Source of the DNA: Triglochin maritima
Lineage: Eukaryota; Streptophyta; Magnoliopsida; Alismatales; Juncaginaceae
Length of the DNA: 64,000 bases
Assembly (NCBI GenBank): GCA_963682175.1
Contig: OY821792.1
Span: 1,625,501-1,689,500, forward strand
Direction: 5' to 3'
This document shows positions 45,150-58,092 of this stretch, piece after piece. Made by a program: the position numbers and the translations under genes. The first letter of the stretch is position 1. The number at the start of each line of letters is the position of its first letter. The notes under the pieces are model-generated. The model was not told the DNA's origin. It saw only the letters and a program-made list of their open reading frames with translations, and ran no database searches.

Positions 45150-46384
45150 TTATGCTAGTTGGCTGACCTGTGTTTCTAGCCTTTGGAAGGATTGGTTGGT
45201 TGTTTGAACAAAAGTTTTAACCGTGTTTTCCAAGCTTGTCAACCTAGCATCATAATCTCCGTTGTTATTAAACCCATATGATGTATTATTTTGGTTATAC
45301 AGGTTTGGTTGTTGTCTAGGAGGTTGGCCTTGTTGGTTCCATGAAAAATTGGGATGAGTACGCCAACCCAGGTTATAGGTTGATGTGTATGGGTCATTTC
45401 TAGAATATGTGGCATTAACTTGTTCCAAGTCTGCACAATCCTCCATTATATGACCGTGTTGACCACATCTAGAGCAAGGGATATAAGATGCTTGGGCTTT
45501 TAGCTTGAGACTTTCCATTCTCCGCATAAGGGTAGCTAGTTTTGCTTCAGCAGCTAGAGTAGCATCTACAGCTAAGACACCTGATTTGGGTTGACTTGCT
45601 ATTCTAGATCCAATACTTGGGGGTAATCGGTGCTCTAGCATTGTCCCATTGCATACTATTTTCGGCTAAATCCTCAAGAAAAGTCAAAGCATCGTTCTCA
45701 TTTTTGGACATAAAGCTTTTTTGGCTTACAGATTCTAGCATAACCCTAGATGTAGGTGTCAATCCCTCATAAATAATTTGGCACAATTGCCATCTTGGAA
45801 TTCTATGATGAGGGCATTGGGTCAACAGGCTCTTGAATCTTTCTATATAGGAATAGAACGGCTCGCTCTCAGATTGAACGAATGCAACAATTTCATTCCT
45901 AATCCTAATAGTCTTATGGTTGGGAAAATATTTCTTTAAGAATATTTGAACAAACTCAGCCCAACTCCTAATAGATCTTTCGGCTAGACTATATAGCCAT
46001 TTCTTAGCGTCGTCCTTCAGTGCTAGAGGCACAAATTTAAGACGCACTGCCTCCTCAGAGATATGCTGGTATTGCATAAGGGAGCAGATTTCCTCAAATT
46101 CTCTAAGGAAGAGATATGGGTCTTCCCTAGAGGTGAACTTGGGCAACATACTCATGTATTGTGCCTTCAGTTAGAAGTCGCGACCCGGTATGACGGGCAT
46201 AACGATGCACGATGGCTGAGCAGCAATCGTTGGGTAGCACCGATCCCTCAGAGTTATAGGTGGTGCAACAGGTTGGTCCACAACATTCTCACCCATTGGA
46301 TCCGGGTGAGGTGGTGCAACAGGGGGATTGGGGCTAAGCTCTAGACTGGAATCTAGATGAACTCGTGAGAGTCGATTGCTCAAT
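45150..46384 (-). pseudogene. element C gag (Athila/Tat-like)
   Basis: Three abutting frames on the minus strand. 46171-46384: N-terminal region ending PSCIVMPVIPGRDF, then one TAA. 45604-46155: Retrotrans_gag capsid domain (LPKFTSREDPYLFLREFEEI, LALKDDAKKWLYSL, FLKKYFPNHKT). 45150-45641: zinc knuckle CSRCGQHGHIMEDC (C56, C59, H64, C69) and an Asn/Gln-rich tail with a coil-forming end (RLTSLENTVKTFVQTTNQS). The second and third overlap in different frames. So there is one frameshift and two stops in an otherwise well-preserved gag. The N-terminus is cut at 46384 by the duplication junction. Confidence 0.85.
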
Positions 46385-46880
46385 TTGTTAGCTTAATGTG
46401 TAGTGAATAGTTTCATCCCCCTTTGGTGGTGGAGATGATGTTTATACATGTAATGAAGAATAGGAATGAATGTTATCTTATGCAATAATGTGTTAATGAA
46501 TGTGAATGTATGCTTGTTTAAATTTGAAAGCTTAGCTTGATGGGTTTTGCCACAACTTCTAGACACTTCTTATGCTCATGTTAATCAACTAGGTTAGTGA
46601 TTTGAATGATAGGTTTTGTCATAACCATTAGACATTTCTTATGCATGCAAACACAATCTATACTTATTCCTTATTGAATGCATTCTTCACCACCATATTA
46701 CATGCGTACACACTCTACGCCTTAGGGGTTTTCTCTACTGAATTTCATCTTGCTTTGTTAGTTTCTTAGTTTAGTTTTAGTTAACTTAGCCTAAATCTCT
46801 ACATCTATCTCTCCTTCCCCACTCGAGTAGGGTAGTCATAACAACACTCACAACTCCTTGTGCACGTGCGGTTATTAAAA
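46385..46880 (+). repeat. 3' part of the Athila-like LTR (copy B)
   Basis: Counterpart of 25831-26320. The 5' half, with array and TATA, is missing because the duplication junction is inside the LTR. Confidence 0.7.
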
Positions 46881-47763
46881 CGGTCAATGATTTAGGTTCA
46901 AACGACCTACCTTAATCTCCTTTCAAGGAAATGACCTTGCTCATTTTCTTGATTACTCCTAAAATAGACGAGTTTATTTGTTTTCCTATGTGCAATGAAC
47001 TTCCTTATTATGCTAGTTGAAGAACTCGCTCACGACTTGCTCTCCTTTAATTACTTGATTGTTTTAATTCCAGATTTATTTTTTTATTTTGTTGATGAAC
47101 ATTTTATTTTCAAATTTTGTTTGTTTGTGGGTCTTTCAATGGCTTTTTGATAATGTTTTCATACAACCATCAAATTTAATTGTACCAACTTAGGTCATAC
47201 CATACTTTATGAATTGTTGGACTTTCTTTGATCTTATTGGCAAAACCTAGGTCCGAGTCTACAATTGTGTTATGAAATTGTAGAATTTGATGAAGGCATT
47301 GCTACTCTTGCTACAAACGACTGGACTCTTTTTTTACGTACATCTACTCTTTATATTGCTCTCCATACTTGGTTTGTCTCGTGTTAAAATTCAAGTTGCT
47401 ATGCCAATTGCTATCGAGGTTCCTGAGGTAGTAAATGGATTAAAGAAACCTACTATGCATGGACTCAAGGGGGGAAGTACGTTTATGAAGATTATTTAGT
47501 TTCTAAACTCATGTTCGTCACATTCCAAAACAAACTTCAATGAGCACACCTAGGGAAATTAAAACTCCATCTGAAGGTCTTAATGATAGGTCAGCTATCG
47601 CTGAAATTCCAGTTCAACTCTGGCAGCTGAGATTATCACAATTTTCCACAAATTAATCACGTAAATAATTTAGATTGTTATACATTTGAAGACTGGGTGA
47701 AGGAACCAAGACGTAGTGGCGGAGTCACGTACAGGTGGGGCAGATTTTCCCACACAAAAAAAA
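46881..47763. other. unassigned stretch (copy B)
   Basis: Counterpart of 26321-27200, with no complete gene. Ends at the MULE's left boundary, an A-rich site (ACAAAAAAAA). Confidence 0.4.
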
Positions 47764-48213
47764 CTGAACTGCTATTCGTCGCCGTAAAACTACTTAAATC
47801 GCCCGTAAGATTACCATTTTGCCCATCTACACTTTCTACTAATATAACTCATCATTTCACTCTTTTAACACAACTTTCTCTTCATATCACTCTTCTATTC
47901 ACCACAGAAGCTGTCTCGGAGGCCAGGAAAAGAACCAGCGAAGACCCCTGACTACTCACATCTGGTAAATTAACTTGTTTATTTCAATTAATTTTAAAAA
48001 AAGAACATTTTTGAGTCGGGCGTCCGTGGGAGCCGCCCGACCCAATGAGAGGGCGGTCGCGGGAACTGCCTCCCCCCTGTAAGATAGGTCATTCCACCTT
48101 TGCAGAAATGGCAAAATGATTCCTAGCAGTCTATCATTATATGGGAAGTTGTCCACGTCAACCCATCCGGACACTGTAAGATAGGTAAATAACAATTCAT
48201 TAAAAAAACAAAA

Positions 48214-50288
48214 TTAGGAGATAATATATTCAACCCCATTTAGATTACTAATATATATTAAATAACATAACAACAAAGATATCGACATACCAGAAGATCC
48301 TGTGCCCATATTCAAGGACGATCGAGACAAATTAGATCGACGACCCCTGCTCCCACTACTGCCAGACCGACCACGACCCCTGCTCCCACTTCTGCCAGAC
48401 CGACCACGACCTCTCTCAGCATACTCGAAGGCACTCGGGTCCCAACGTGTCGACTTTCCCCTAGATCGACCTCGTACCTTAGTATTTTCTTCGGGTTCTC
48501 CATAGTTCGACTGATCGGGGTGTAACTGTTCGTATAAAATACGAGAGGCACTACGAATTACTGCAGGATCGCTCTGCGAGATCTCATCCACTACCTTCCG
48601 AAAATGCTCGGTGTCTTGTGTTGACTGATCAACAAACTCTGACATCTGGACTCCTTCTCTGATAACAAGTGTGTTCCAGAATGGATGAATCTGCTCTAAA
48701 TAAATTCCATCACCTGACGTGAAACATTCGTACATGGTACAGGCACAAGGAATCCCATGTGTTGTCAGGAAAGCACACCCACAACGATATTCAATTTCAT
48801 CACTTTAGTCCTGCATTCTCTTCAACTCCTTAGTCATTAACGACAAGCAGTGATGCGAAACTCGGTCATTTATATGCTGAAACAAAGGACCTATGTAATG
48901 TGCCAAATTTCGACGTCTCGGATCTTCAGGAAAGTTCCGAATATTCGTCAGCTGCATTTCAATAGACGAGTTCACGCGGTCGAAAAGAGTGTCGAGAGCG
49001 GCAGTCGATGTAGTGATCCACTCTTTCAGAGCCGAATGTGCATTTTCCACCCTGCAGTTCGTAGTGTTGCCGAAATGAAGAACTTGATTCGTCCAATTCA
49101 ACACGAATTTTTCCTTATGCACCAACCACGTGTCTTCCACATACTTCGTCAGCACTGGCCAGGAACTGTAAGAATCCTTCAGATTACGGACTGCTCTATC
49201 ATAATCCGTCTGTGAATCAGAAAGCATGACTCTCCTCCATCTTCCACGTCTAAAACTCTCTGCAAGCTGCTTCTCCTTCCCGAATACGTGGTATGCATAG
49301 TTGTACACGTCTTTGTTGATATGCCAGGTGCATAGTAAATGAGCTGACTCAGGAAAAACCTCTCCCACTGGTCGCATCAGACCCATCTCTCGGTCCGTAA
49401 TTATTGCTGTCGGGCTAACAATATCCAATAATAGATCTCGCAACCTCTCCAACACCCACCTGTAACTAGACTCGGTCTCATCCTGCAAAATTGCATATCC
49501 GACGAGGAAATTCATATTTGTTGGAGTAACCCCAACCATCTCAAACAAAGGCATCTTGTACTTGTTCGTCTTATACGTCGAATCCATACAGATCACGAAT
49601 GGGTATGTACGCAACAACTGAACTGAAGTCGGATGTGCCAAAAATGCGTGAGTCAAGACATTAGTTTCTTCATCTGCCACAATCCAATGCAAATACTTAT
49701 GCTGCACTACCTCTCTGAGAAACTGCTGTGCGGGATTCCTGTCTTCAGATTTCGTCCTCCTCATGTACTCTCTGAAGTTGTAAATGTGCCTTTGATTAGG
49801 ATTATCGTCCGGAAATTTCTTCTTTACCGCCAACAAAATGTTACGGGGCCTTGCTTGTGCCTCTGTCATATCCCGAACAATTTGCTTTGCCCCAGCACTA
49901 AGTTCGCTGACCTGTCGGTGACCCTCTGAATAAACTGTCAATGGGTGGTTGTGCTGCCCAAACATGCTACTAGAAACAATAACTCATCCATCACGATCTC
50001 GTCGCTCCACCACCTTTACCAAAAACCGACAACCGCAACCTTTTCTTTTCGTATTCTTTCGCACTGCAATACTCGTATCACGAGAACTCATCTCACGTCT
50101 GCGATCACATCTGAGGTAACAATCCATCCGGTTATCTGCTTTCGGTTTGTATAATGATATAACCAAAAAAATCTGGCTCCTATTGCAACTTGTTTCGCCC
50201 ATTTACAACCTTCCTCGATTGTTGTAAATATTTTTTTACTGTCAAAAAGCTCACTGTAATCTACTCCATCACCACCGAAATCTTGCAA
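48214..50288 (-). pseudogene. MULE transposase with SWIM zinc finger, broken
   Basis: Minus strand. The N-terminal frame starts MQDFGGDGVDYSELFDSKK (50288) and shifts frame near 50185. DCYLRCDRRREM...CGCRFLVKVVERRDRDG follows and ends in TGA at about 49981, where Trp is expected before VIVSSSMFGQHNHPL. The main frame (48805-49965) is the MULE transposase domain: CMDSTYKTNKYKMPLFEM (Asp128), AIITDREMGLM (Asp191), LLCTWHIN, and RVENAHSALKEW (Glu307). A TAA at 48805 precedes a SWIM-type finger (RCGCAFLTTHGIPCAC). The tail (48214-48735) is rich in Arg-Gly/Ser (RGRGRSGRSGSRGRGRSG). With one frameshift and two stops it is inactive, though all three acidic residues remain. Confidence 0.88.
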
Positions 50289-50338
50289 CGGAACCTGAAA
50301 AATTTGAATTTAACAGAAAATTAAAAAAAACAAAAAAA

Positions 50339-50493
50339 CGGGCGTCTGGCTAAACTGCCTCCACCTTTGTGGAGGCATCAATAGGAGACGCCTGCACAAA
50401 GGTGGAGGCGTCTGTCTAAACCGTCTCCACCTATGTGGAGGCGTGTTAGGCAGACGCCTCCACCTTGGTGGAGGCGGTTTAGCCAGACGCCCG
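50339..50493. repeat. GC-rich hairpin in the MULE 5' leader
   Basis: 27-base arms (50339-50365 and 50467-50493) pair with one mismatch. Between them lie several further inverted copies of CCTCCACC/GGTGGAGG. It sits just upstream of the transposase start, inside the right-hand end of the MULE. Confidence 0.8.
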
Positions 50494-50703
50494 AGTCGTG
50501 AAAAAAATTCCACCCCAGTTACCTCGCCGGATTAAGGTGCTTCGCCAGACATTTTCGTGGTGTTGGTACTAGGAATGTGAGTAAAACTGAGTCAAACACC
50601 TTATTTAAAGACACGGGACGAAATCGGTATTAATTGATTTGTAAGGGCAAAAAGGTCATTTTTGGGGCGATTTAAGTAGTTTTCCGGCGACGAATAGTAG
50701 TTC

Positions 50704-51486
50704 CCAAAAAAATCCTAATTTGTTTTATTCAATCCTATATATTTAAGTATAGTATCTTGAAGTTTGTGGTATAATTGTTTAACTGTTGTTTAATTTAGGA
50801 TTTGGGAGAAGCTAAGATAATATTTTGACAAAAAATGATTTTAGAGTCAATTTGATTTAGCTTGAGGACTTTGAACTTCTTTTGAACAACTAAATATGGA
50901 AGATAAACTATAATCTTTTGGATTTGCATTGTTATGTAAGTTTCATAAATTTATTTGGTGAAAAATGAACATTGTATAGATTTTAGTTAGGTACTGTGGA
51001 TGTTTGGGATTTGACTTTTTTGATTATGATATGCAATCTTACTTTTCTAGTACAATTATGCTTATTGACATATTATATCTCACTTTGACACTATCGAGTT
51101 CGTTAGTTGGCTGAAAATGGAATGAAAACTTAAAATAAACAAGCATTTATGGGAAACTTATTCATCAAGGTCATTTTATACATAAGAGTCGTAAAATGAA
51201 TAATAAATCAAAAGTCTGCAATTCCACGAACAAAAAATAGCAATGAGCATAAATAGTAATAATTATTACAAAAAAATTATTATTTTATGGTATACTTATA
51301 TACTATTTTGCTTCATCTATTTGTCTAAATTTTATCGATTTTAAACTTAAGAACAAACATAGCCAATAAATCTTACCGAACCATATGTTTTGTGTTTTGA
51401 TATTGGATCTCAGTTGTAAAAATAAAATCAATTGAACTATGTCGTGTTTTATAGTTGTAAAAAATTCTTTTGAATGTTTGAATTTT
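50704..51486. other. AT-rich flank of MULE and MITE (copy B)
   Basis: No gene. The part before 51051 is missing from copy A. Confidence 0.4.
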
Positions 51487-51919
51487 GGGTTAATTACAGT
51501 TTGCCCCCATGGACTATGCATTGATATCACTTTGCACCCTTGAACTTTCAAAATTAAAAGTTACCTCCCCTGAACTTTCATTTTGTAACACTTTGCCCCT
51601 TAAACTTAAAAATTCATTATTTAACACACTTGACGTTTTTTTCTCAATTTTTTTGTTGTATCCCTAATACACTCCTAAACCTATATTTACATGAAAGTTT
51701 GGATCGAAACGGATGTCAGAAATGTTTGAAATTTGGGTCGGATTGAGTCAAAAAAATTAGGGGGAAATGTCGAGTGTGTGTTAAATAATGAATTTTTGAA
51801 GTTCAGATGGGCAAAGTGTTACAAAATGAAAGTTTACGGGAGGTAACTGTTAACTTTGAAAGTTCAGATGTGCAATGTGATACCAAGATATAGTTCAGGG
51901 GATAAATTGTAATTAACCC
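51487..51919. mobile_element. foldback MITE of Mutator type (copy B)
   Basis: Counterpart of 27950-28383, with the same 9-bp TTGAATTTT duplication (51478-51486 and 51920-51928). Differs by a few point changes and a one-base indel. Confidence 0.9.
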
Positions 51920-52135
51920 TTGAATTTTAATGTATTCAGGTTTGAAAAAATGTTAAAAATAGGAAGGATATTTTCAAATATTTTAATTTTTACATAATTT
52001 ATTTAAAATATCATCTTAAAGTTGTAGGTCCTACATAAAAAATACGACCAATGGAAAGACAACACGCTGTACTCAAGAAAAAATCCGGATCCACCCCGGC
52101 AAGACCGGTGTGGTTACTCCAAAAGGGTCGAGTGA

Positions 52136-52406
52136 TTGTTGGGTAGAAGTGACTGATGGCAACGGTCAAGAATTTGAAGATGCTAACGAATTCCGAATAT
52201 CTCTATAAACATTTGCTATGTCACATTGGTTTAACCACAAATTCTTACGAAATGCTCCTTCCGGAGTTATTGCACGTTGCACGAAGGAGAATTGCACATG
52301 GCGGGTGCATGCCATTAAACAGTCCTTTTTTGGTACTTTTATCATAAAGGAGCACACATGCATGTTGGGTGGTGGAATCGGTGTAGGATCATTGTATATA
52401 TGGCAA
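52136..52406 (+). pseudogene. MuDR-type transposase N-terminal fragment, copy B
   Basis: Same domain as at 28600-28870 (ARCTKENCTWRVHAI, IIKEHTC), with the same in-frame stop, so the damage predates the duplication. Confidence 0.7.
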
Positions 52407-54601
52407 TCCAATCTAACCCTAAATGCTTTAAATAAACAAGTAATGTAGCGGAATAAACAAGTAGTGTAAAACTAGGAAGAAAGCATTCAAACAACAAATT
52501 GACATGACAATTTTGTAGAGGTTGAACACCCCAATTAGATCCTAGACTCACTTGATAACACGAGCTCTGTTCACGTCCTCAATACTTTGATTGTCATTTT
52601 GGGCTGTGATCAAGCCTTTAGAATGCAAACTCATCAACAACCTCACGAATGAGGATCTTCCTCCCACAAGCCAAGAGAAAAGTTTCCCCTAAAGCTTGTA
52701 AAACTCTTCGTAACAGCTAGGATGATGGTGTAACAACACTCTGGCTTGAGCACACATTAATTGGCTTGGAGTTAGGATCAAAAGTATGGAGTTTGAAGTT
52801 ATTTGATTGAATCAATTATATTACTGCAAGTGAATGACATTGGTGAAATGTGAAGTATGGCTTGTACCACAAAGAGTTGAACGGGTTGTTGTTTACACCA
52901 TAATGAACTTGGCTAACTGCAGTTAAGGCTAATGATAAGTTAAGACAAGTAACTAAACCTCTAGGGGTGGAGAAGAAGTGTGTGAATCCATGAATTGTGA
53001 GGTTTGGGTGTCATTAGTGCCATTTGATATGAAACATGTTGCATCAAGGAGTGTGAGGGGGGTGGCCTAATCTACTTCACTGCCCCATTAACAACATTTC
53101 ATGGATACAAACATGTTACTCATACTAAATCCCCTAATTGTGCTTCCACATGCCCTAAGATCAATCACCATAATTAAATAATACAAGACATTAATCAAGA
53201 ATTTGCATAATATGGCACATCTTGCATAGATATCACGTAATATGTCCACCTAGATTTACCTTTTTTTGTACATTCATCATAAAATGGGTCAAACTCCTAA
53301 CCCAAAGAAAAAAGGTAAGCATCTAGTGTGACCATTAGCATATCAAAGAGATTAGGGGAACCCATCACAAAGAATATGACATATCATTAAGCATCAAGAT
53401 ATAGATTCAAGTACACACAATCACACAATCATAATTCACATTACTCTCCACCCCCCTTATGGGGATGGATCTACACACTACACATGCTAAGTGACATGGA
53501 AATACAAAAGCTAAGTCTTAACATGCTGCAAAACACAAACTAAAGATCTAAATAATAGATGAAACTAAAACATGGATAGAAAGAAAGAATTCATCATGGG
53601 GAAAAAGGATCTACCATTAGATTGAAAAAATAACCGAGTTACAAGCTCCATCCAGAGGGACCTGAACACACGAAAAACATTTCGGGCGCAAAAATTCTTC
53701 AATATCACGTTCTTGAAGAGTATTTGGGCAATTAAAAACAAACGGTCTCGAATCAGCAAACTAGGAGTGCAACCCACGTGGAAAATACAAATATTAAGTT
53801 ACTGGCTAAAATTTGGACGGATCCGACCCGACCCATCTGCCTGGGGTGGATGAGTTGGTTCATATTGGCTCCAAATTTCTTGTGTGGCTCTAGTCGGATT
53901 AGTAAGGTGCATTAAAACTTAGAGAATCAATTATAGTCGTTGGATTGCTCCTAGAATCATCTACACCACACTTTCTTCTATAAATAGCATGGTTTCTTCT
54001 TCTGTTACAACCCTTCCACCTCCACCATTAGAATAGCTTAGGTTTTACTCAATTTGGGCAGTAGAGAAAAGGTGGGAGTTGAAGGTTGTAATCTCACTCT
54101 TTTGTTAATCTAATGTTAGATTTGGATTCCTCTCATTTTTAACTTTCTTTCTATTCAATTATTTTTGTGTTTTGTTGGTTGATTTCTATTTTTCTTTTAT
54201 TGACATGTTTAGTGTATATTTCATGCTTTCCATAGTTGTTACCATGAGTAGAGAGTACATCCACCCCATTTAAGGTGGAGGTGATGTAGATTATGTGATG
54301 TGTTAGTGATGGGTTCTTCTATTTGTGTCATTTCATGTGTTTAATGTAGATCTATACTTGTAGCGTGCTTAAACTTGTATCTGATGGGATAATGCCACAC
54401 TAGGTACTTGTCTCATGCTAGATCTAGAGTTTATCTTGTTGCTTGTAATGTTTTATCTTTGTTATGGAAATGACTTGTTATGTGTGGATGCTTGATTAGT
54501 AGAGAATGCATGAATGGATTAACTTGTATGAAGGGGTTAATTGATTCTCTAATGGCCACACTTGGTGCTTAGTTTATTCTTGAGAACCCAAAGTGCATCA
54601 T
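52407..54601. repeat. head-on LTR fragments (copy B)
   Basis: Counterpart of 28871-31065: minus-strand LTR/leader fragment to 53654, plus-strand LTR fragment after it. No coding sequence. Confidence 0.55.
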
Positions 54602-54838
54602 ATGATTAGAAAATGTTTTCTTACCTTGATTTTATAATATATGTGATAGCCATTAGCTAGTTTATATTAAAATTGATAGGATCTTGAATTGCTGCATTTA
54701 TGGACATATTTATTTGCAGTATTGGTTTTCAAACATAAAATTGATATCAAAACCCATACAATTTATTTTGTAGAAATGTCGAATATTCAACCTATTGTGC
54801 GATCTATGATTGAAAAACATCATTTGGCAAATGATGAC
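54602..54838 (+). pseudogene. copia H leader and gag segment 1 (copy B)
   Basis: Decayed primer site TGATATCAAAACC at 54742-54754, gag ATG at 54776 and the same short N-terminal frame as in copy A. Confidence 0.7.
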
Positions 54839-56422
54839 TGATTGACATCATTTCATGCATTCATTTGTGTCTTATATCCATTATCTTCAACCTAAACAAT
54901 GCTACGTAACGAGTTTTATGTTTAAGTTTCAGGAATAACAGGTTTGAGAAGAAGAGACTAAAAAAGGACATAAAAACAAGAAAAATGACTAAGTTGCAAG
55001 ACTTATGGATTGAGGTGCAAGAGAGAAGGACCCGGATGTAAAGCCAGAAGGACTAATGAGGAAATCAAGAAGCTCCACACCATTATAAGGAGTATTTTGG
55101 TAATTAGATTCGGGCCCAAACATCAACAACCAAATCGGGTTCATCAAACATCAAGAAATCAAGCCAAAAACAAAACACCGAAATCCAGACATAATCAAAG
55201 CAATCTGGACCGTCAATTGGTTGTCCCAGACCGCCAATTGGCGGTCCAAATTGGTCCAAATTTTCCGTGGTTGAGTCGGGTCGTGTATTATGTTGTTTTA
55301 TGTCCATTTATAGTATGTGTTTAGTCCTATATTGGGGGATTGTCCCCGATTACCTTTTTCTAGCACTATAAATAGAACTCTTCCTTCTCCTTTGTATTCA
55401 CCCATTGCTTGGTGGCATTCTCTCTACTTGGAGTAAGCCTTGGAGCAAAAACTCAAGGTGGAGAATGATGCTACTAGTAATGTGAGTCATTTAATAAAAT
55501 AATATTTCATTGTTTTCTTCTCATGTTGTCTATTTTTTATGCATCCTTAGCTTAGTCTTATTTCTTTGATCTTAGGCTAAATTAGTTAGAATTTCTCCTT
55601 TCTTCTTTAGTTTAATTGCTAGAATAATGTAGTGAGTAGAACCATCCCCTTTGGGGGATGGAGATGATGTTCATATATATTGTGAAGTTTGGATGTTTGA
55701 ATTTTTGATTGTGTGGACTTGCATGTTTTGTATGTTCATTGGGGGTATTTTAATCATGTACATGTTGGAGAATTTTGATGGGTTTTTCCATAATATTTAG
55801 ACACTTCTCATGCTTAGTTTTCTCATGTTTATTGACTGAAATTTCCTCTTGAATATGCTACATGTTAGTTATGTGTTTGTAATTGTGTTTGCTTACTTGA
55901 TTGATCGAAGAAACTTTGTTTTGATGAGTTTTGCCATAACATTTAGACACCTCCCATGCTTACTTTGTTCTTCACATGAGTTTATGGTTTTTTATGAGTC
56001 TTGCCATATCTTTAGACACTTCTAATGCTGAGTCTAATCTTATGATAATCAAGTAGTAATTGGCGATACATTGTGTGAATGGATTGATAGGTTTTGTCAC
56101 ATCTTTAGACACTTCTTATGCATGACACACACACATACATGCTTACATGGATCATTCATCACTTATTTCACTTCATATGTGCACACACTCCACCCCTTAA
56201 GGGTTTCTCTTTCTGATTTTCAATCTTCCGTGCTTTCTTTCGCATTTCGTACTTATTAGTTTAGTGTGGTTTAGCTTTAGCGTAATCACATATTTTCTCC
56301 CTTTATTCGCCATCTGATTTCGGTCATACCAGAGGTTTCTCACCTCCCTGCGGACGACCCGTACTTGCCTTGTCTTCATCGACGGCTGTGCACTTGCGGT
56401 CTAAATTTAAAATGTTTAAACA
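54839..56422 (+). mobile_element. solo LTR F (copy B)
   Basis: Counterpart of 31303-32886, with the same ATGAC/ATGGC flanks, palindrome and TATA. Confidence 0.88.
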
Positions 56423-56711
56423 ATGGCTCAAACTTCATAAGCTGGCAACTCAAGCTCAATATCGTGTTGAAGTTTAAGAAACTATATCATATTTTGGATG
56501 GTGAAATCCCAAGATTAAATGAGAAGGCAACCGATAGTGAGAGAGAGACAAAAGCCAAGTGGGAAGACCAAGAGAATCAGGTTCACGGTCTAATGTTGGC
56601 CTCCATGGGTGACTCGCTTCAAGCGAAATACTTGGATTCAAAACCCAAGAAGACCATGGAAGCTTTAACAAAGATGTTCATGGATAGTGCTAGAAAAGAG
56701 CGTTATAAGAC
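56423..56711 (+). pseudogene. copia H gag, segment 2 (copy B)
   Basis: Identical in layout to 32887-33175 (GSNFISWQLKLN to KERYKT); interrupted by solo LTR G. Confidence 0.8.
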
Positions 56712-57881
56712 TGATGAGAATTAAAATTTATACCGCAAGTGCACGGCGTCTATGAAGACGTGGCAAGTACGGGTCGAACACAAGGAGGGAGAGATTTCGT
56801 AGTTGATGTTATTTTTGATTAAGAGGAAGAAGGAGAGAAGAATCAATTGGGTTTTTAGGTTTTTGGATTAAGTAGCTAAACATGCACAAATAAAACTAAA
56901 ACAAGAAATAAGAGAGAAATCCGTTGGATGGAGGTTTAGATTTAGGTTTAGATCAGAGAATTACTGAAACTTATTGTAAATCATGTTAATTATGAAGCAT
57001 TACAAGATAAATGACTTAACATAAACTCAAGTAATCAAAATATACTAATCATGAACTTAAAATAATAACATGCAATTCATCTTCTCTAACCCTAAATCCG
57101 TCACCTCCACCCTTTGGAAAGAGTTAGAAACTCATGGAGGGAGGAAGAAGAAGGGATCCTAGAGACATTAAAAGAAAAGAGAAACAAAACAAAATAAAAC
57201 AGAAATTTATTACTAATGATCCAAGACCAAAGGTTCAAAGATGTGTTACATTCGTGCTACGAGGCTATTTATAGCCGATACAAGGGATACCAGTATATGA
57301 AAGGAAATTACACGTGGCGACACAGGACTGGACAAAATTTGGGGACGCAGATCGACAGGGGTGCGGCGGAAACGCCGCAGATTGTAGGTGTTGTGCGGCG
57401 GAAACGCCGCACAATCTGGTCTGATCGGGTCCGGATTTTGGCTGTGCGTTTATGGTATGATTTGATCCTCCTTTGCGCGTCTGGATTGATTCTTTCCATT
57501 GTTTTGAGCTCCGGATTAATTCCTTCCATTGTTGGGATTTTATTTTTGGACTTTTCTTTTGACTTCTCCAACACAATAACTTGGCCCTTTTATTTTGTAG
57601 TCAGGTCCTTGACATTTTGCACTTAAGCCCCTGACCTTTTTGTGATTAGCTCCTTGAATGCTTTTGTGCTTTGATGCATTTCCATTTGAAACCCGATAAA
57701 CTTGAACTTGTCTTTATGATAGAAATGAATCGTTTGCACGCGTTTTATGCTCGGGATGTGGGTAATTTGCATTCAGGTCCCTGTATTCTGTAAACAAGGC
57801 TAAACACATACCTTAGTAGCATTTATTGAATTAAAAGCAATCTAAATGAAAGACATATGATGTAATGTATGCAATGCATCA
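56712..57881 (-). mobile_element. solo LTR G (copy B)
   Basis: Counterpart of 33176-34345, with AAGAC on both sides (56707-56711, 57882-57886). Paired hairpins at about 57361-57411. Confidence 0.92.
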
Positions 57882-58092
57882 AAGACCACCATCGCACTCA
57901 CAAGGTGTCACATGGAGGAGGGAAGATAGGTATCTATGCACTTTCTGACGATGCAAGGATACCTTGAGAAGTTGTTGAAGCTCTCTTCCCCGATACCTGA
58001 TGACATTGTGGAAGCTTTGATTCTTGGCTCTCTAGCCCCGCTCTACAAGGACTTTATTATGCATTATCATGTGTGTGAGAAAGGGGTGAATC
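57882..58092 (+). pseudogene. copia H gag, segment 3 (copy B)
   Basis: Same as 34346-34556, ending at the LINE. Confidence 0.75.

Larger units (their letters stand above)
25831..46384. repeat. 20.55-kb tandem duplication, copy A
   Basis: TTGTTAGCTTAATGTG at 25831 recurs at 46385, and from there the order of all elements repeats: offset 20,554, rising to about 23,536 after the MULE interior present only in B, and falling to 21,225 after the K internal region present only in A. Copy A ends inside the gag of element C. Confidence 0.9.
47764..50703 (-). mobile_element. Mutator-like element (MULE), copy B
   Basis: About 2.94 kb. Terminal inverted repeats: left GAACTGCTATTCGTCGCCG then AAAACTACTTAAATCGCCC, right the complement GAACTACTATTCGTCGCCGG then AAAACTACTTAAATCGCCCC. 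They continue inward as longer imperfect repeats to the GC-rich CGGGCGTC segments (about 48018 and 50493). The flanks CAAAAAAAA and CAAAAAAAT suggest a 9-bp target duplication in an A-rich site; low complexity makes that uncertain. It contains one broken transposase gene. Confidence 0.85.

Noticed and set aside
48302..48505. Plus-strand Pro/Leu/Arg-rich frame
   Set aside because: It is the complement of the Arg-Gly/Ser-rich tail of the MULE transposase.
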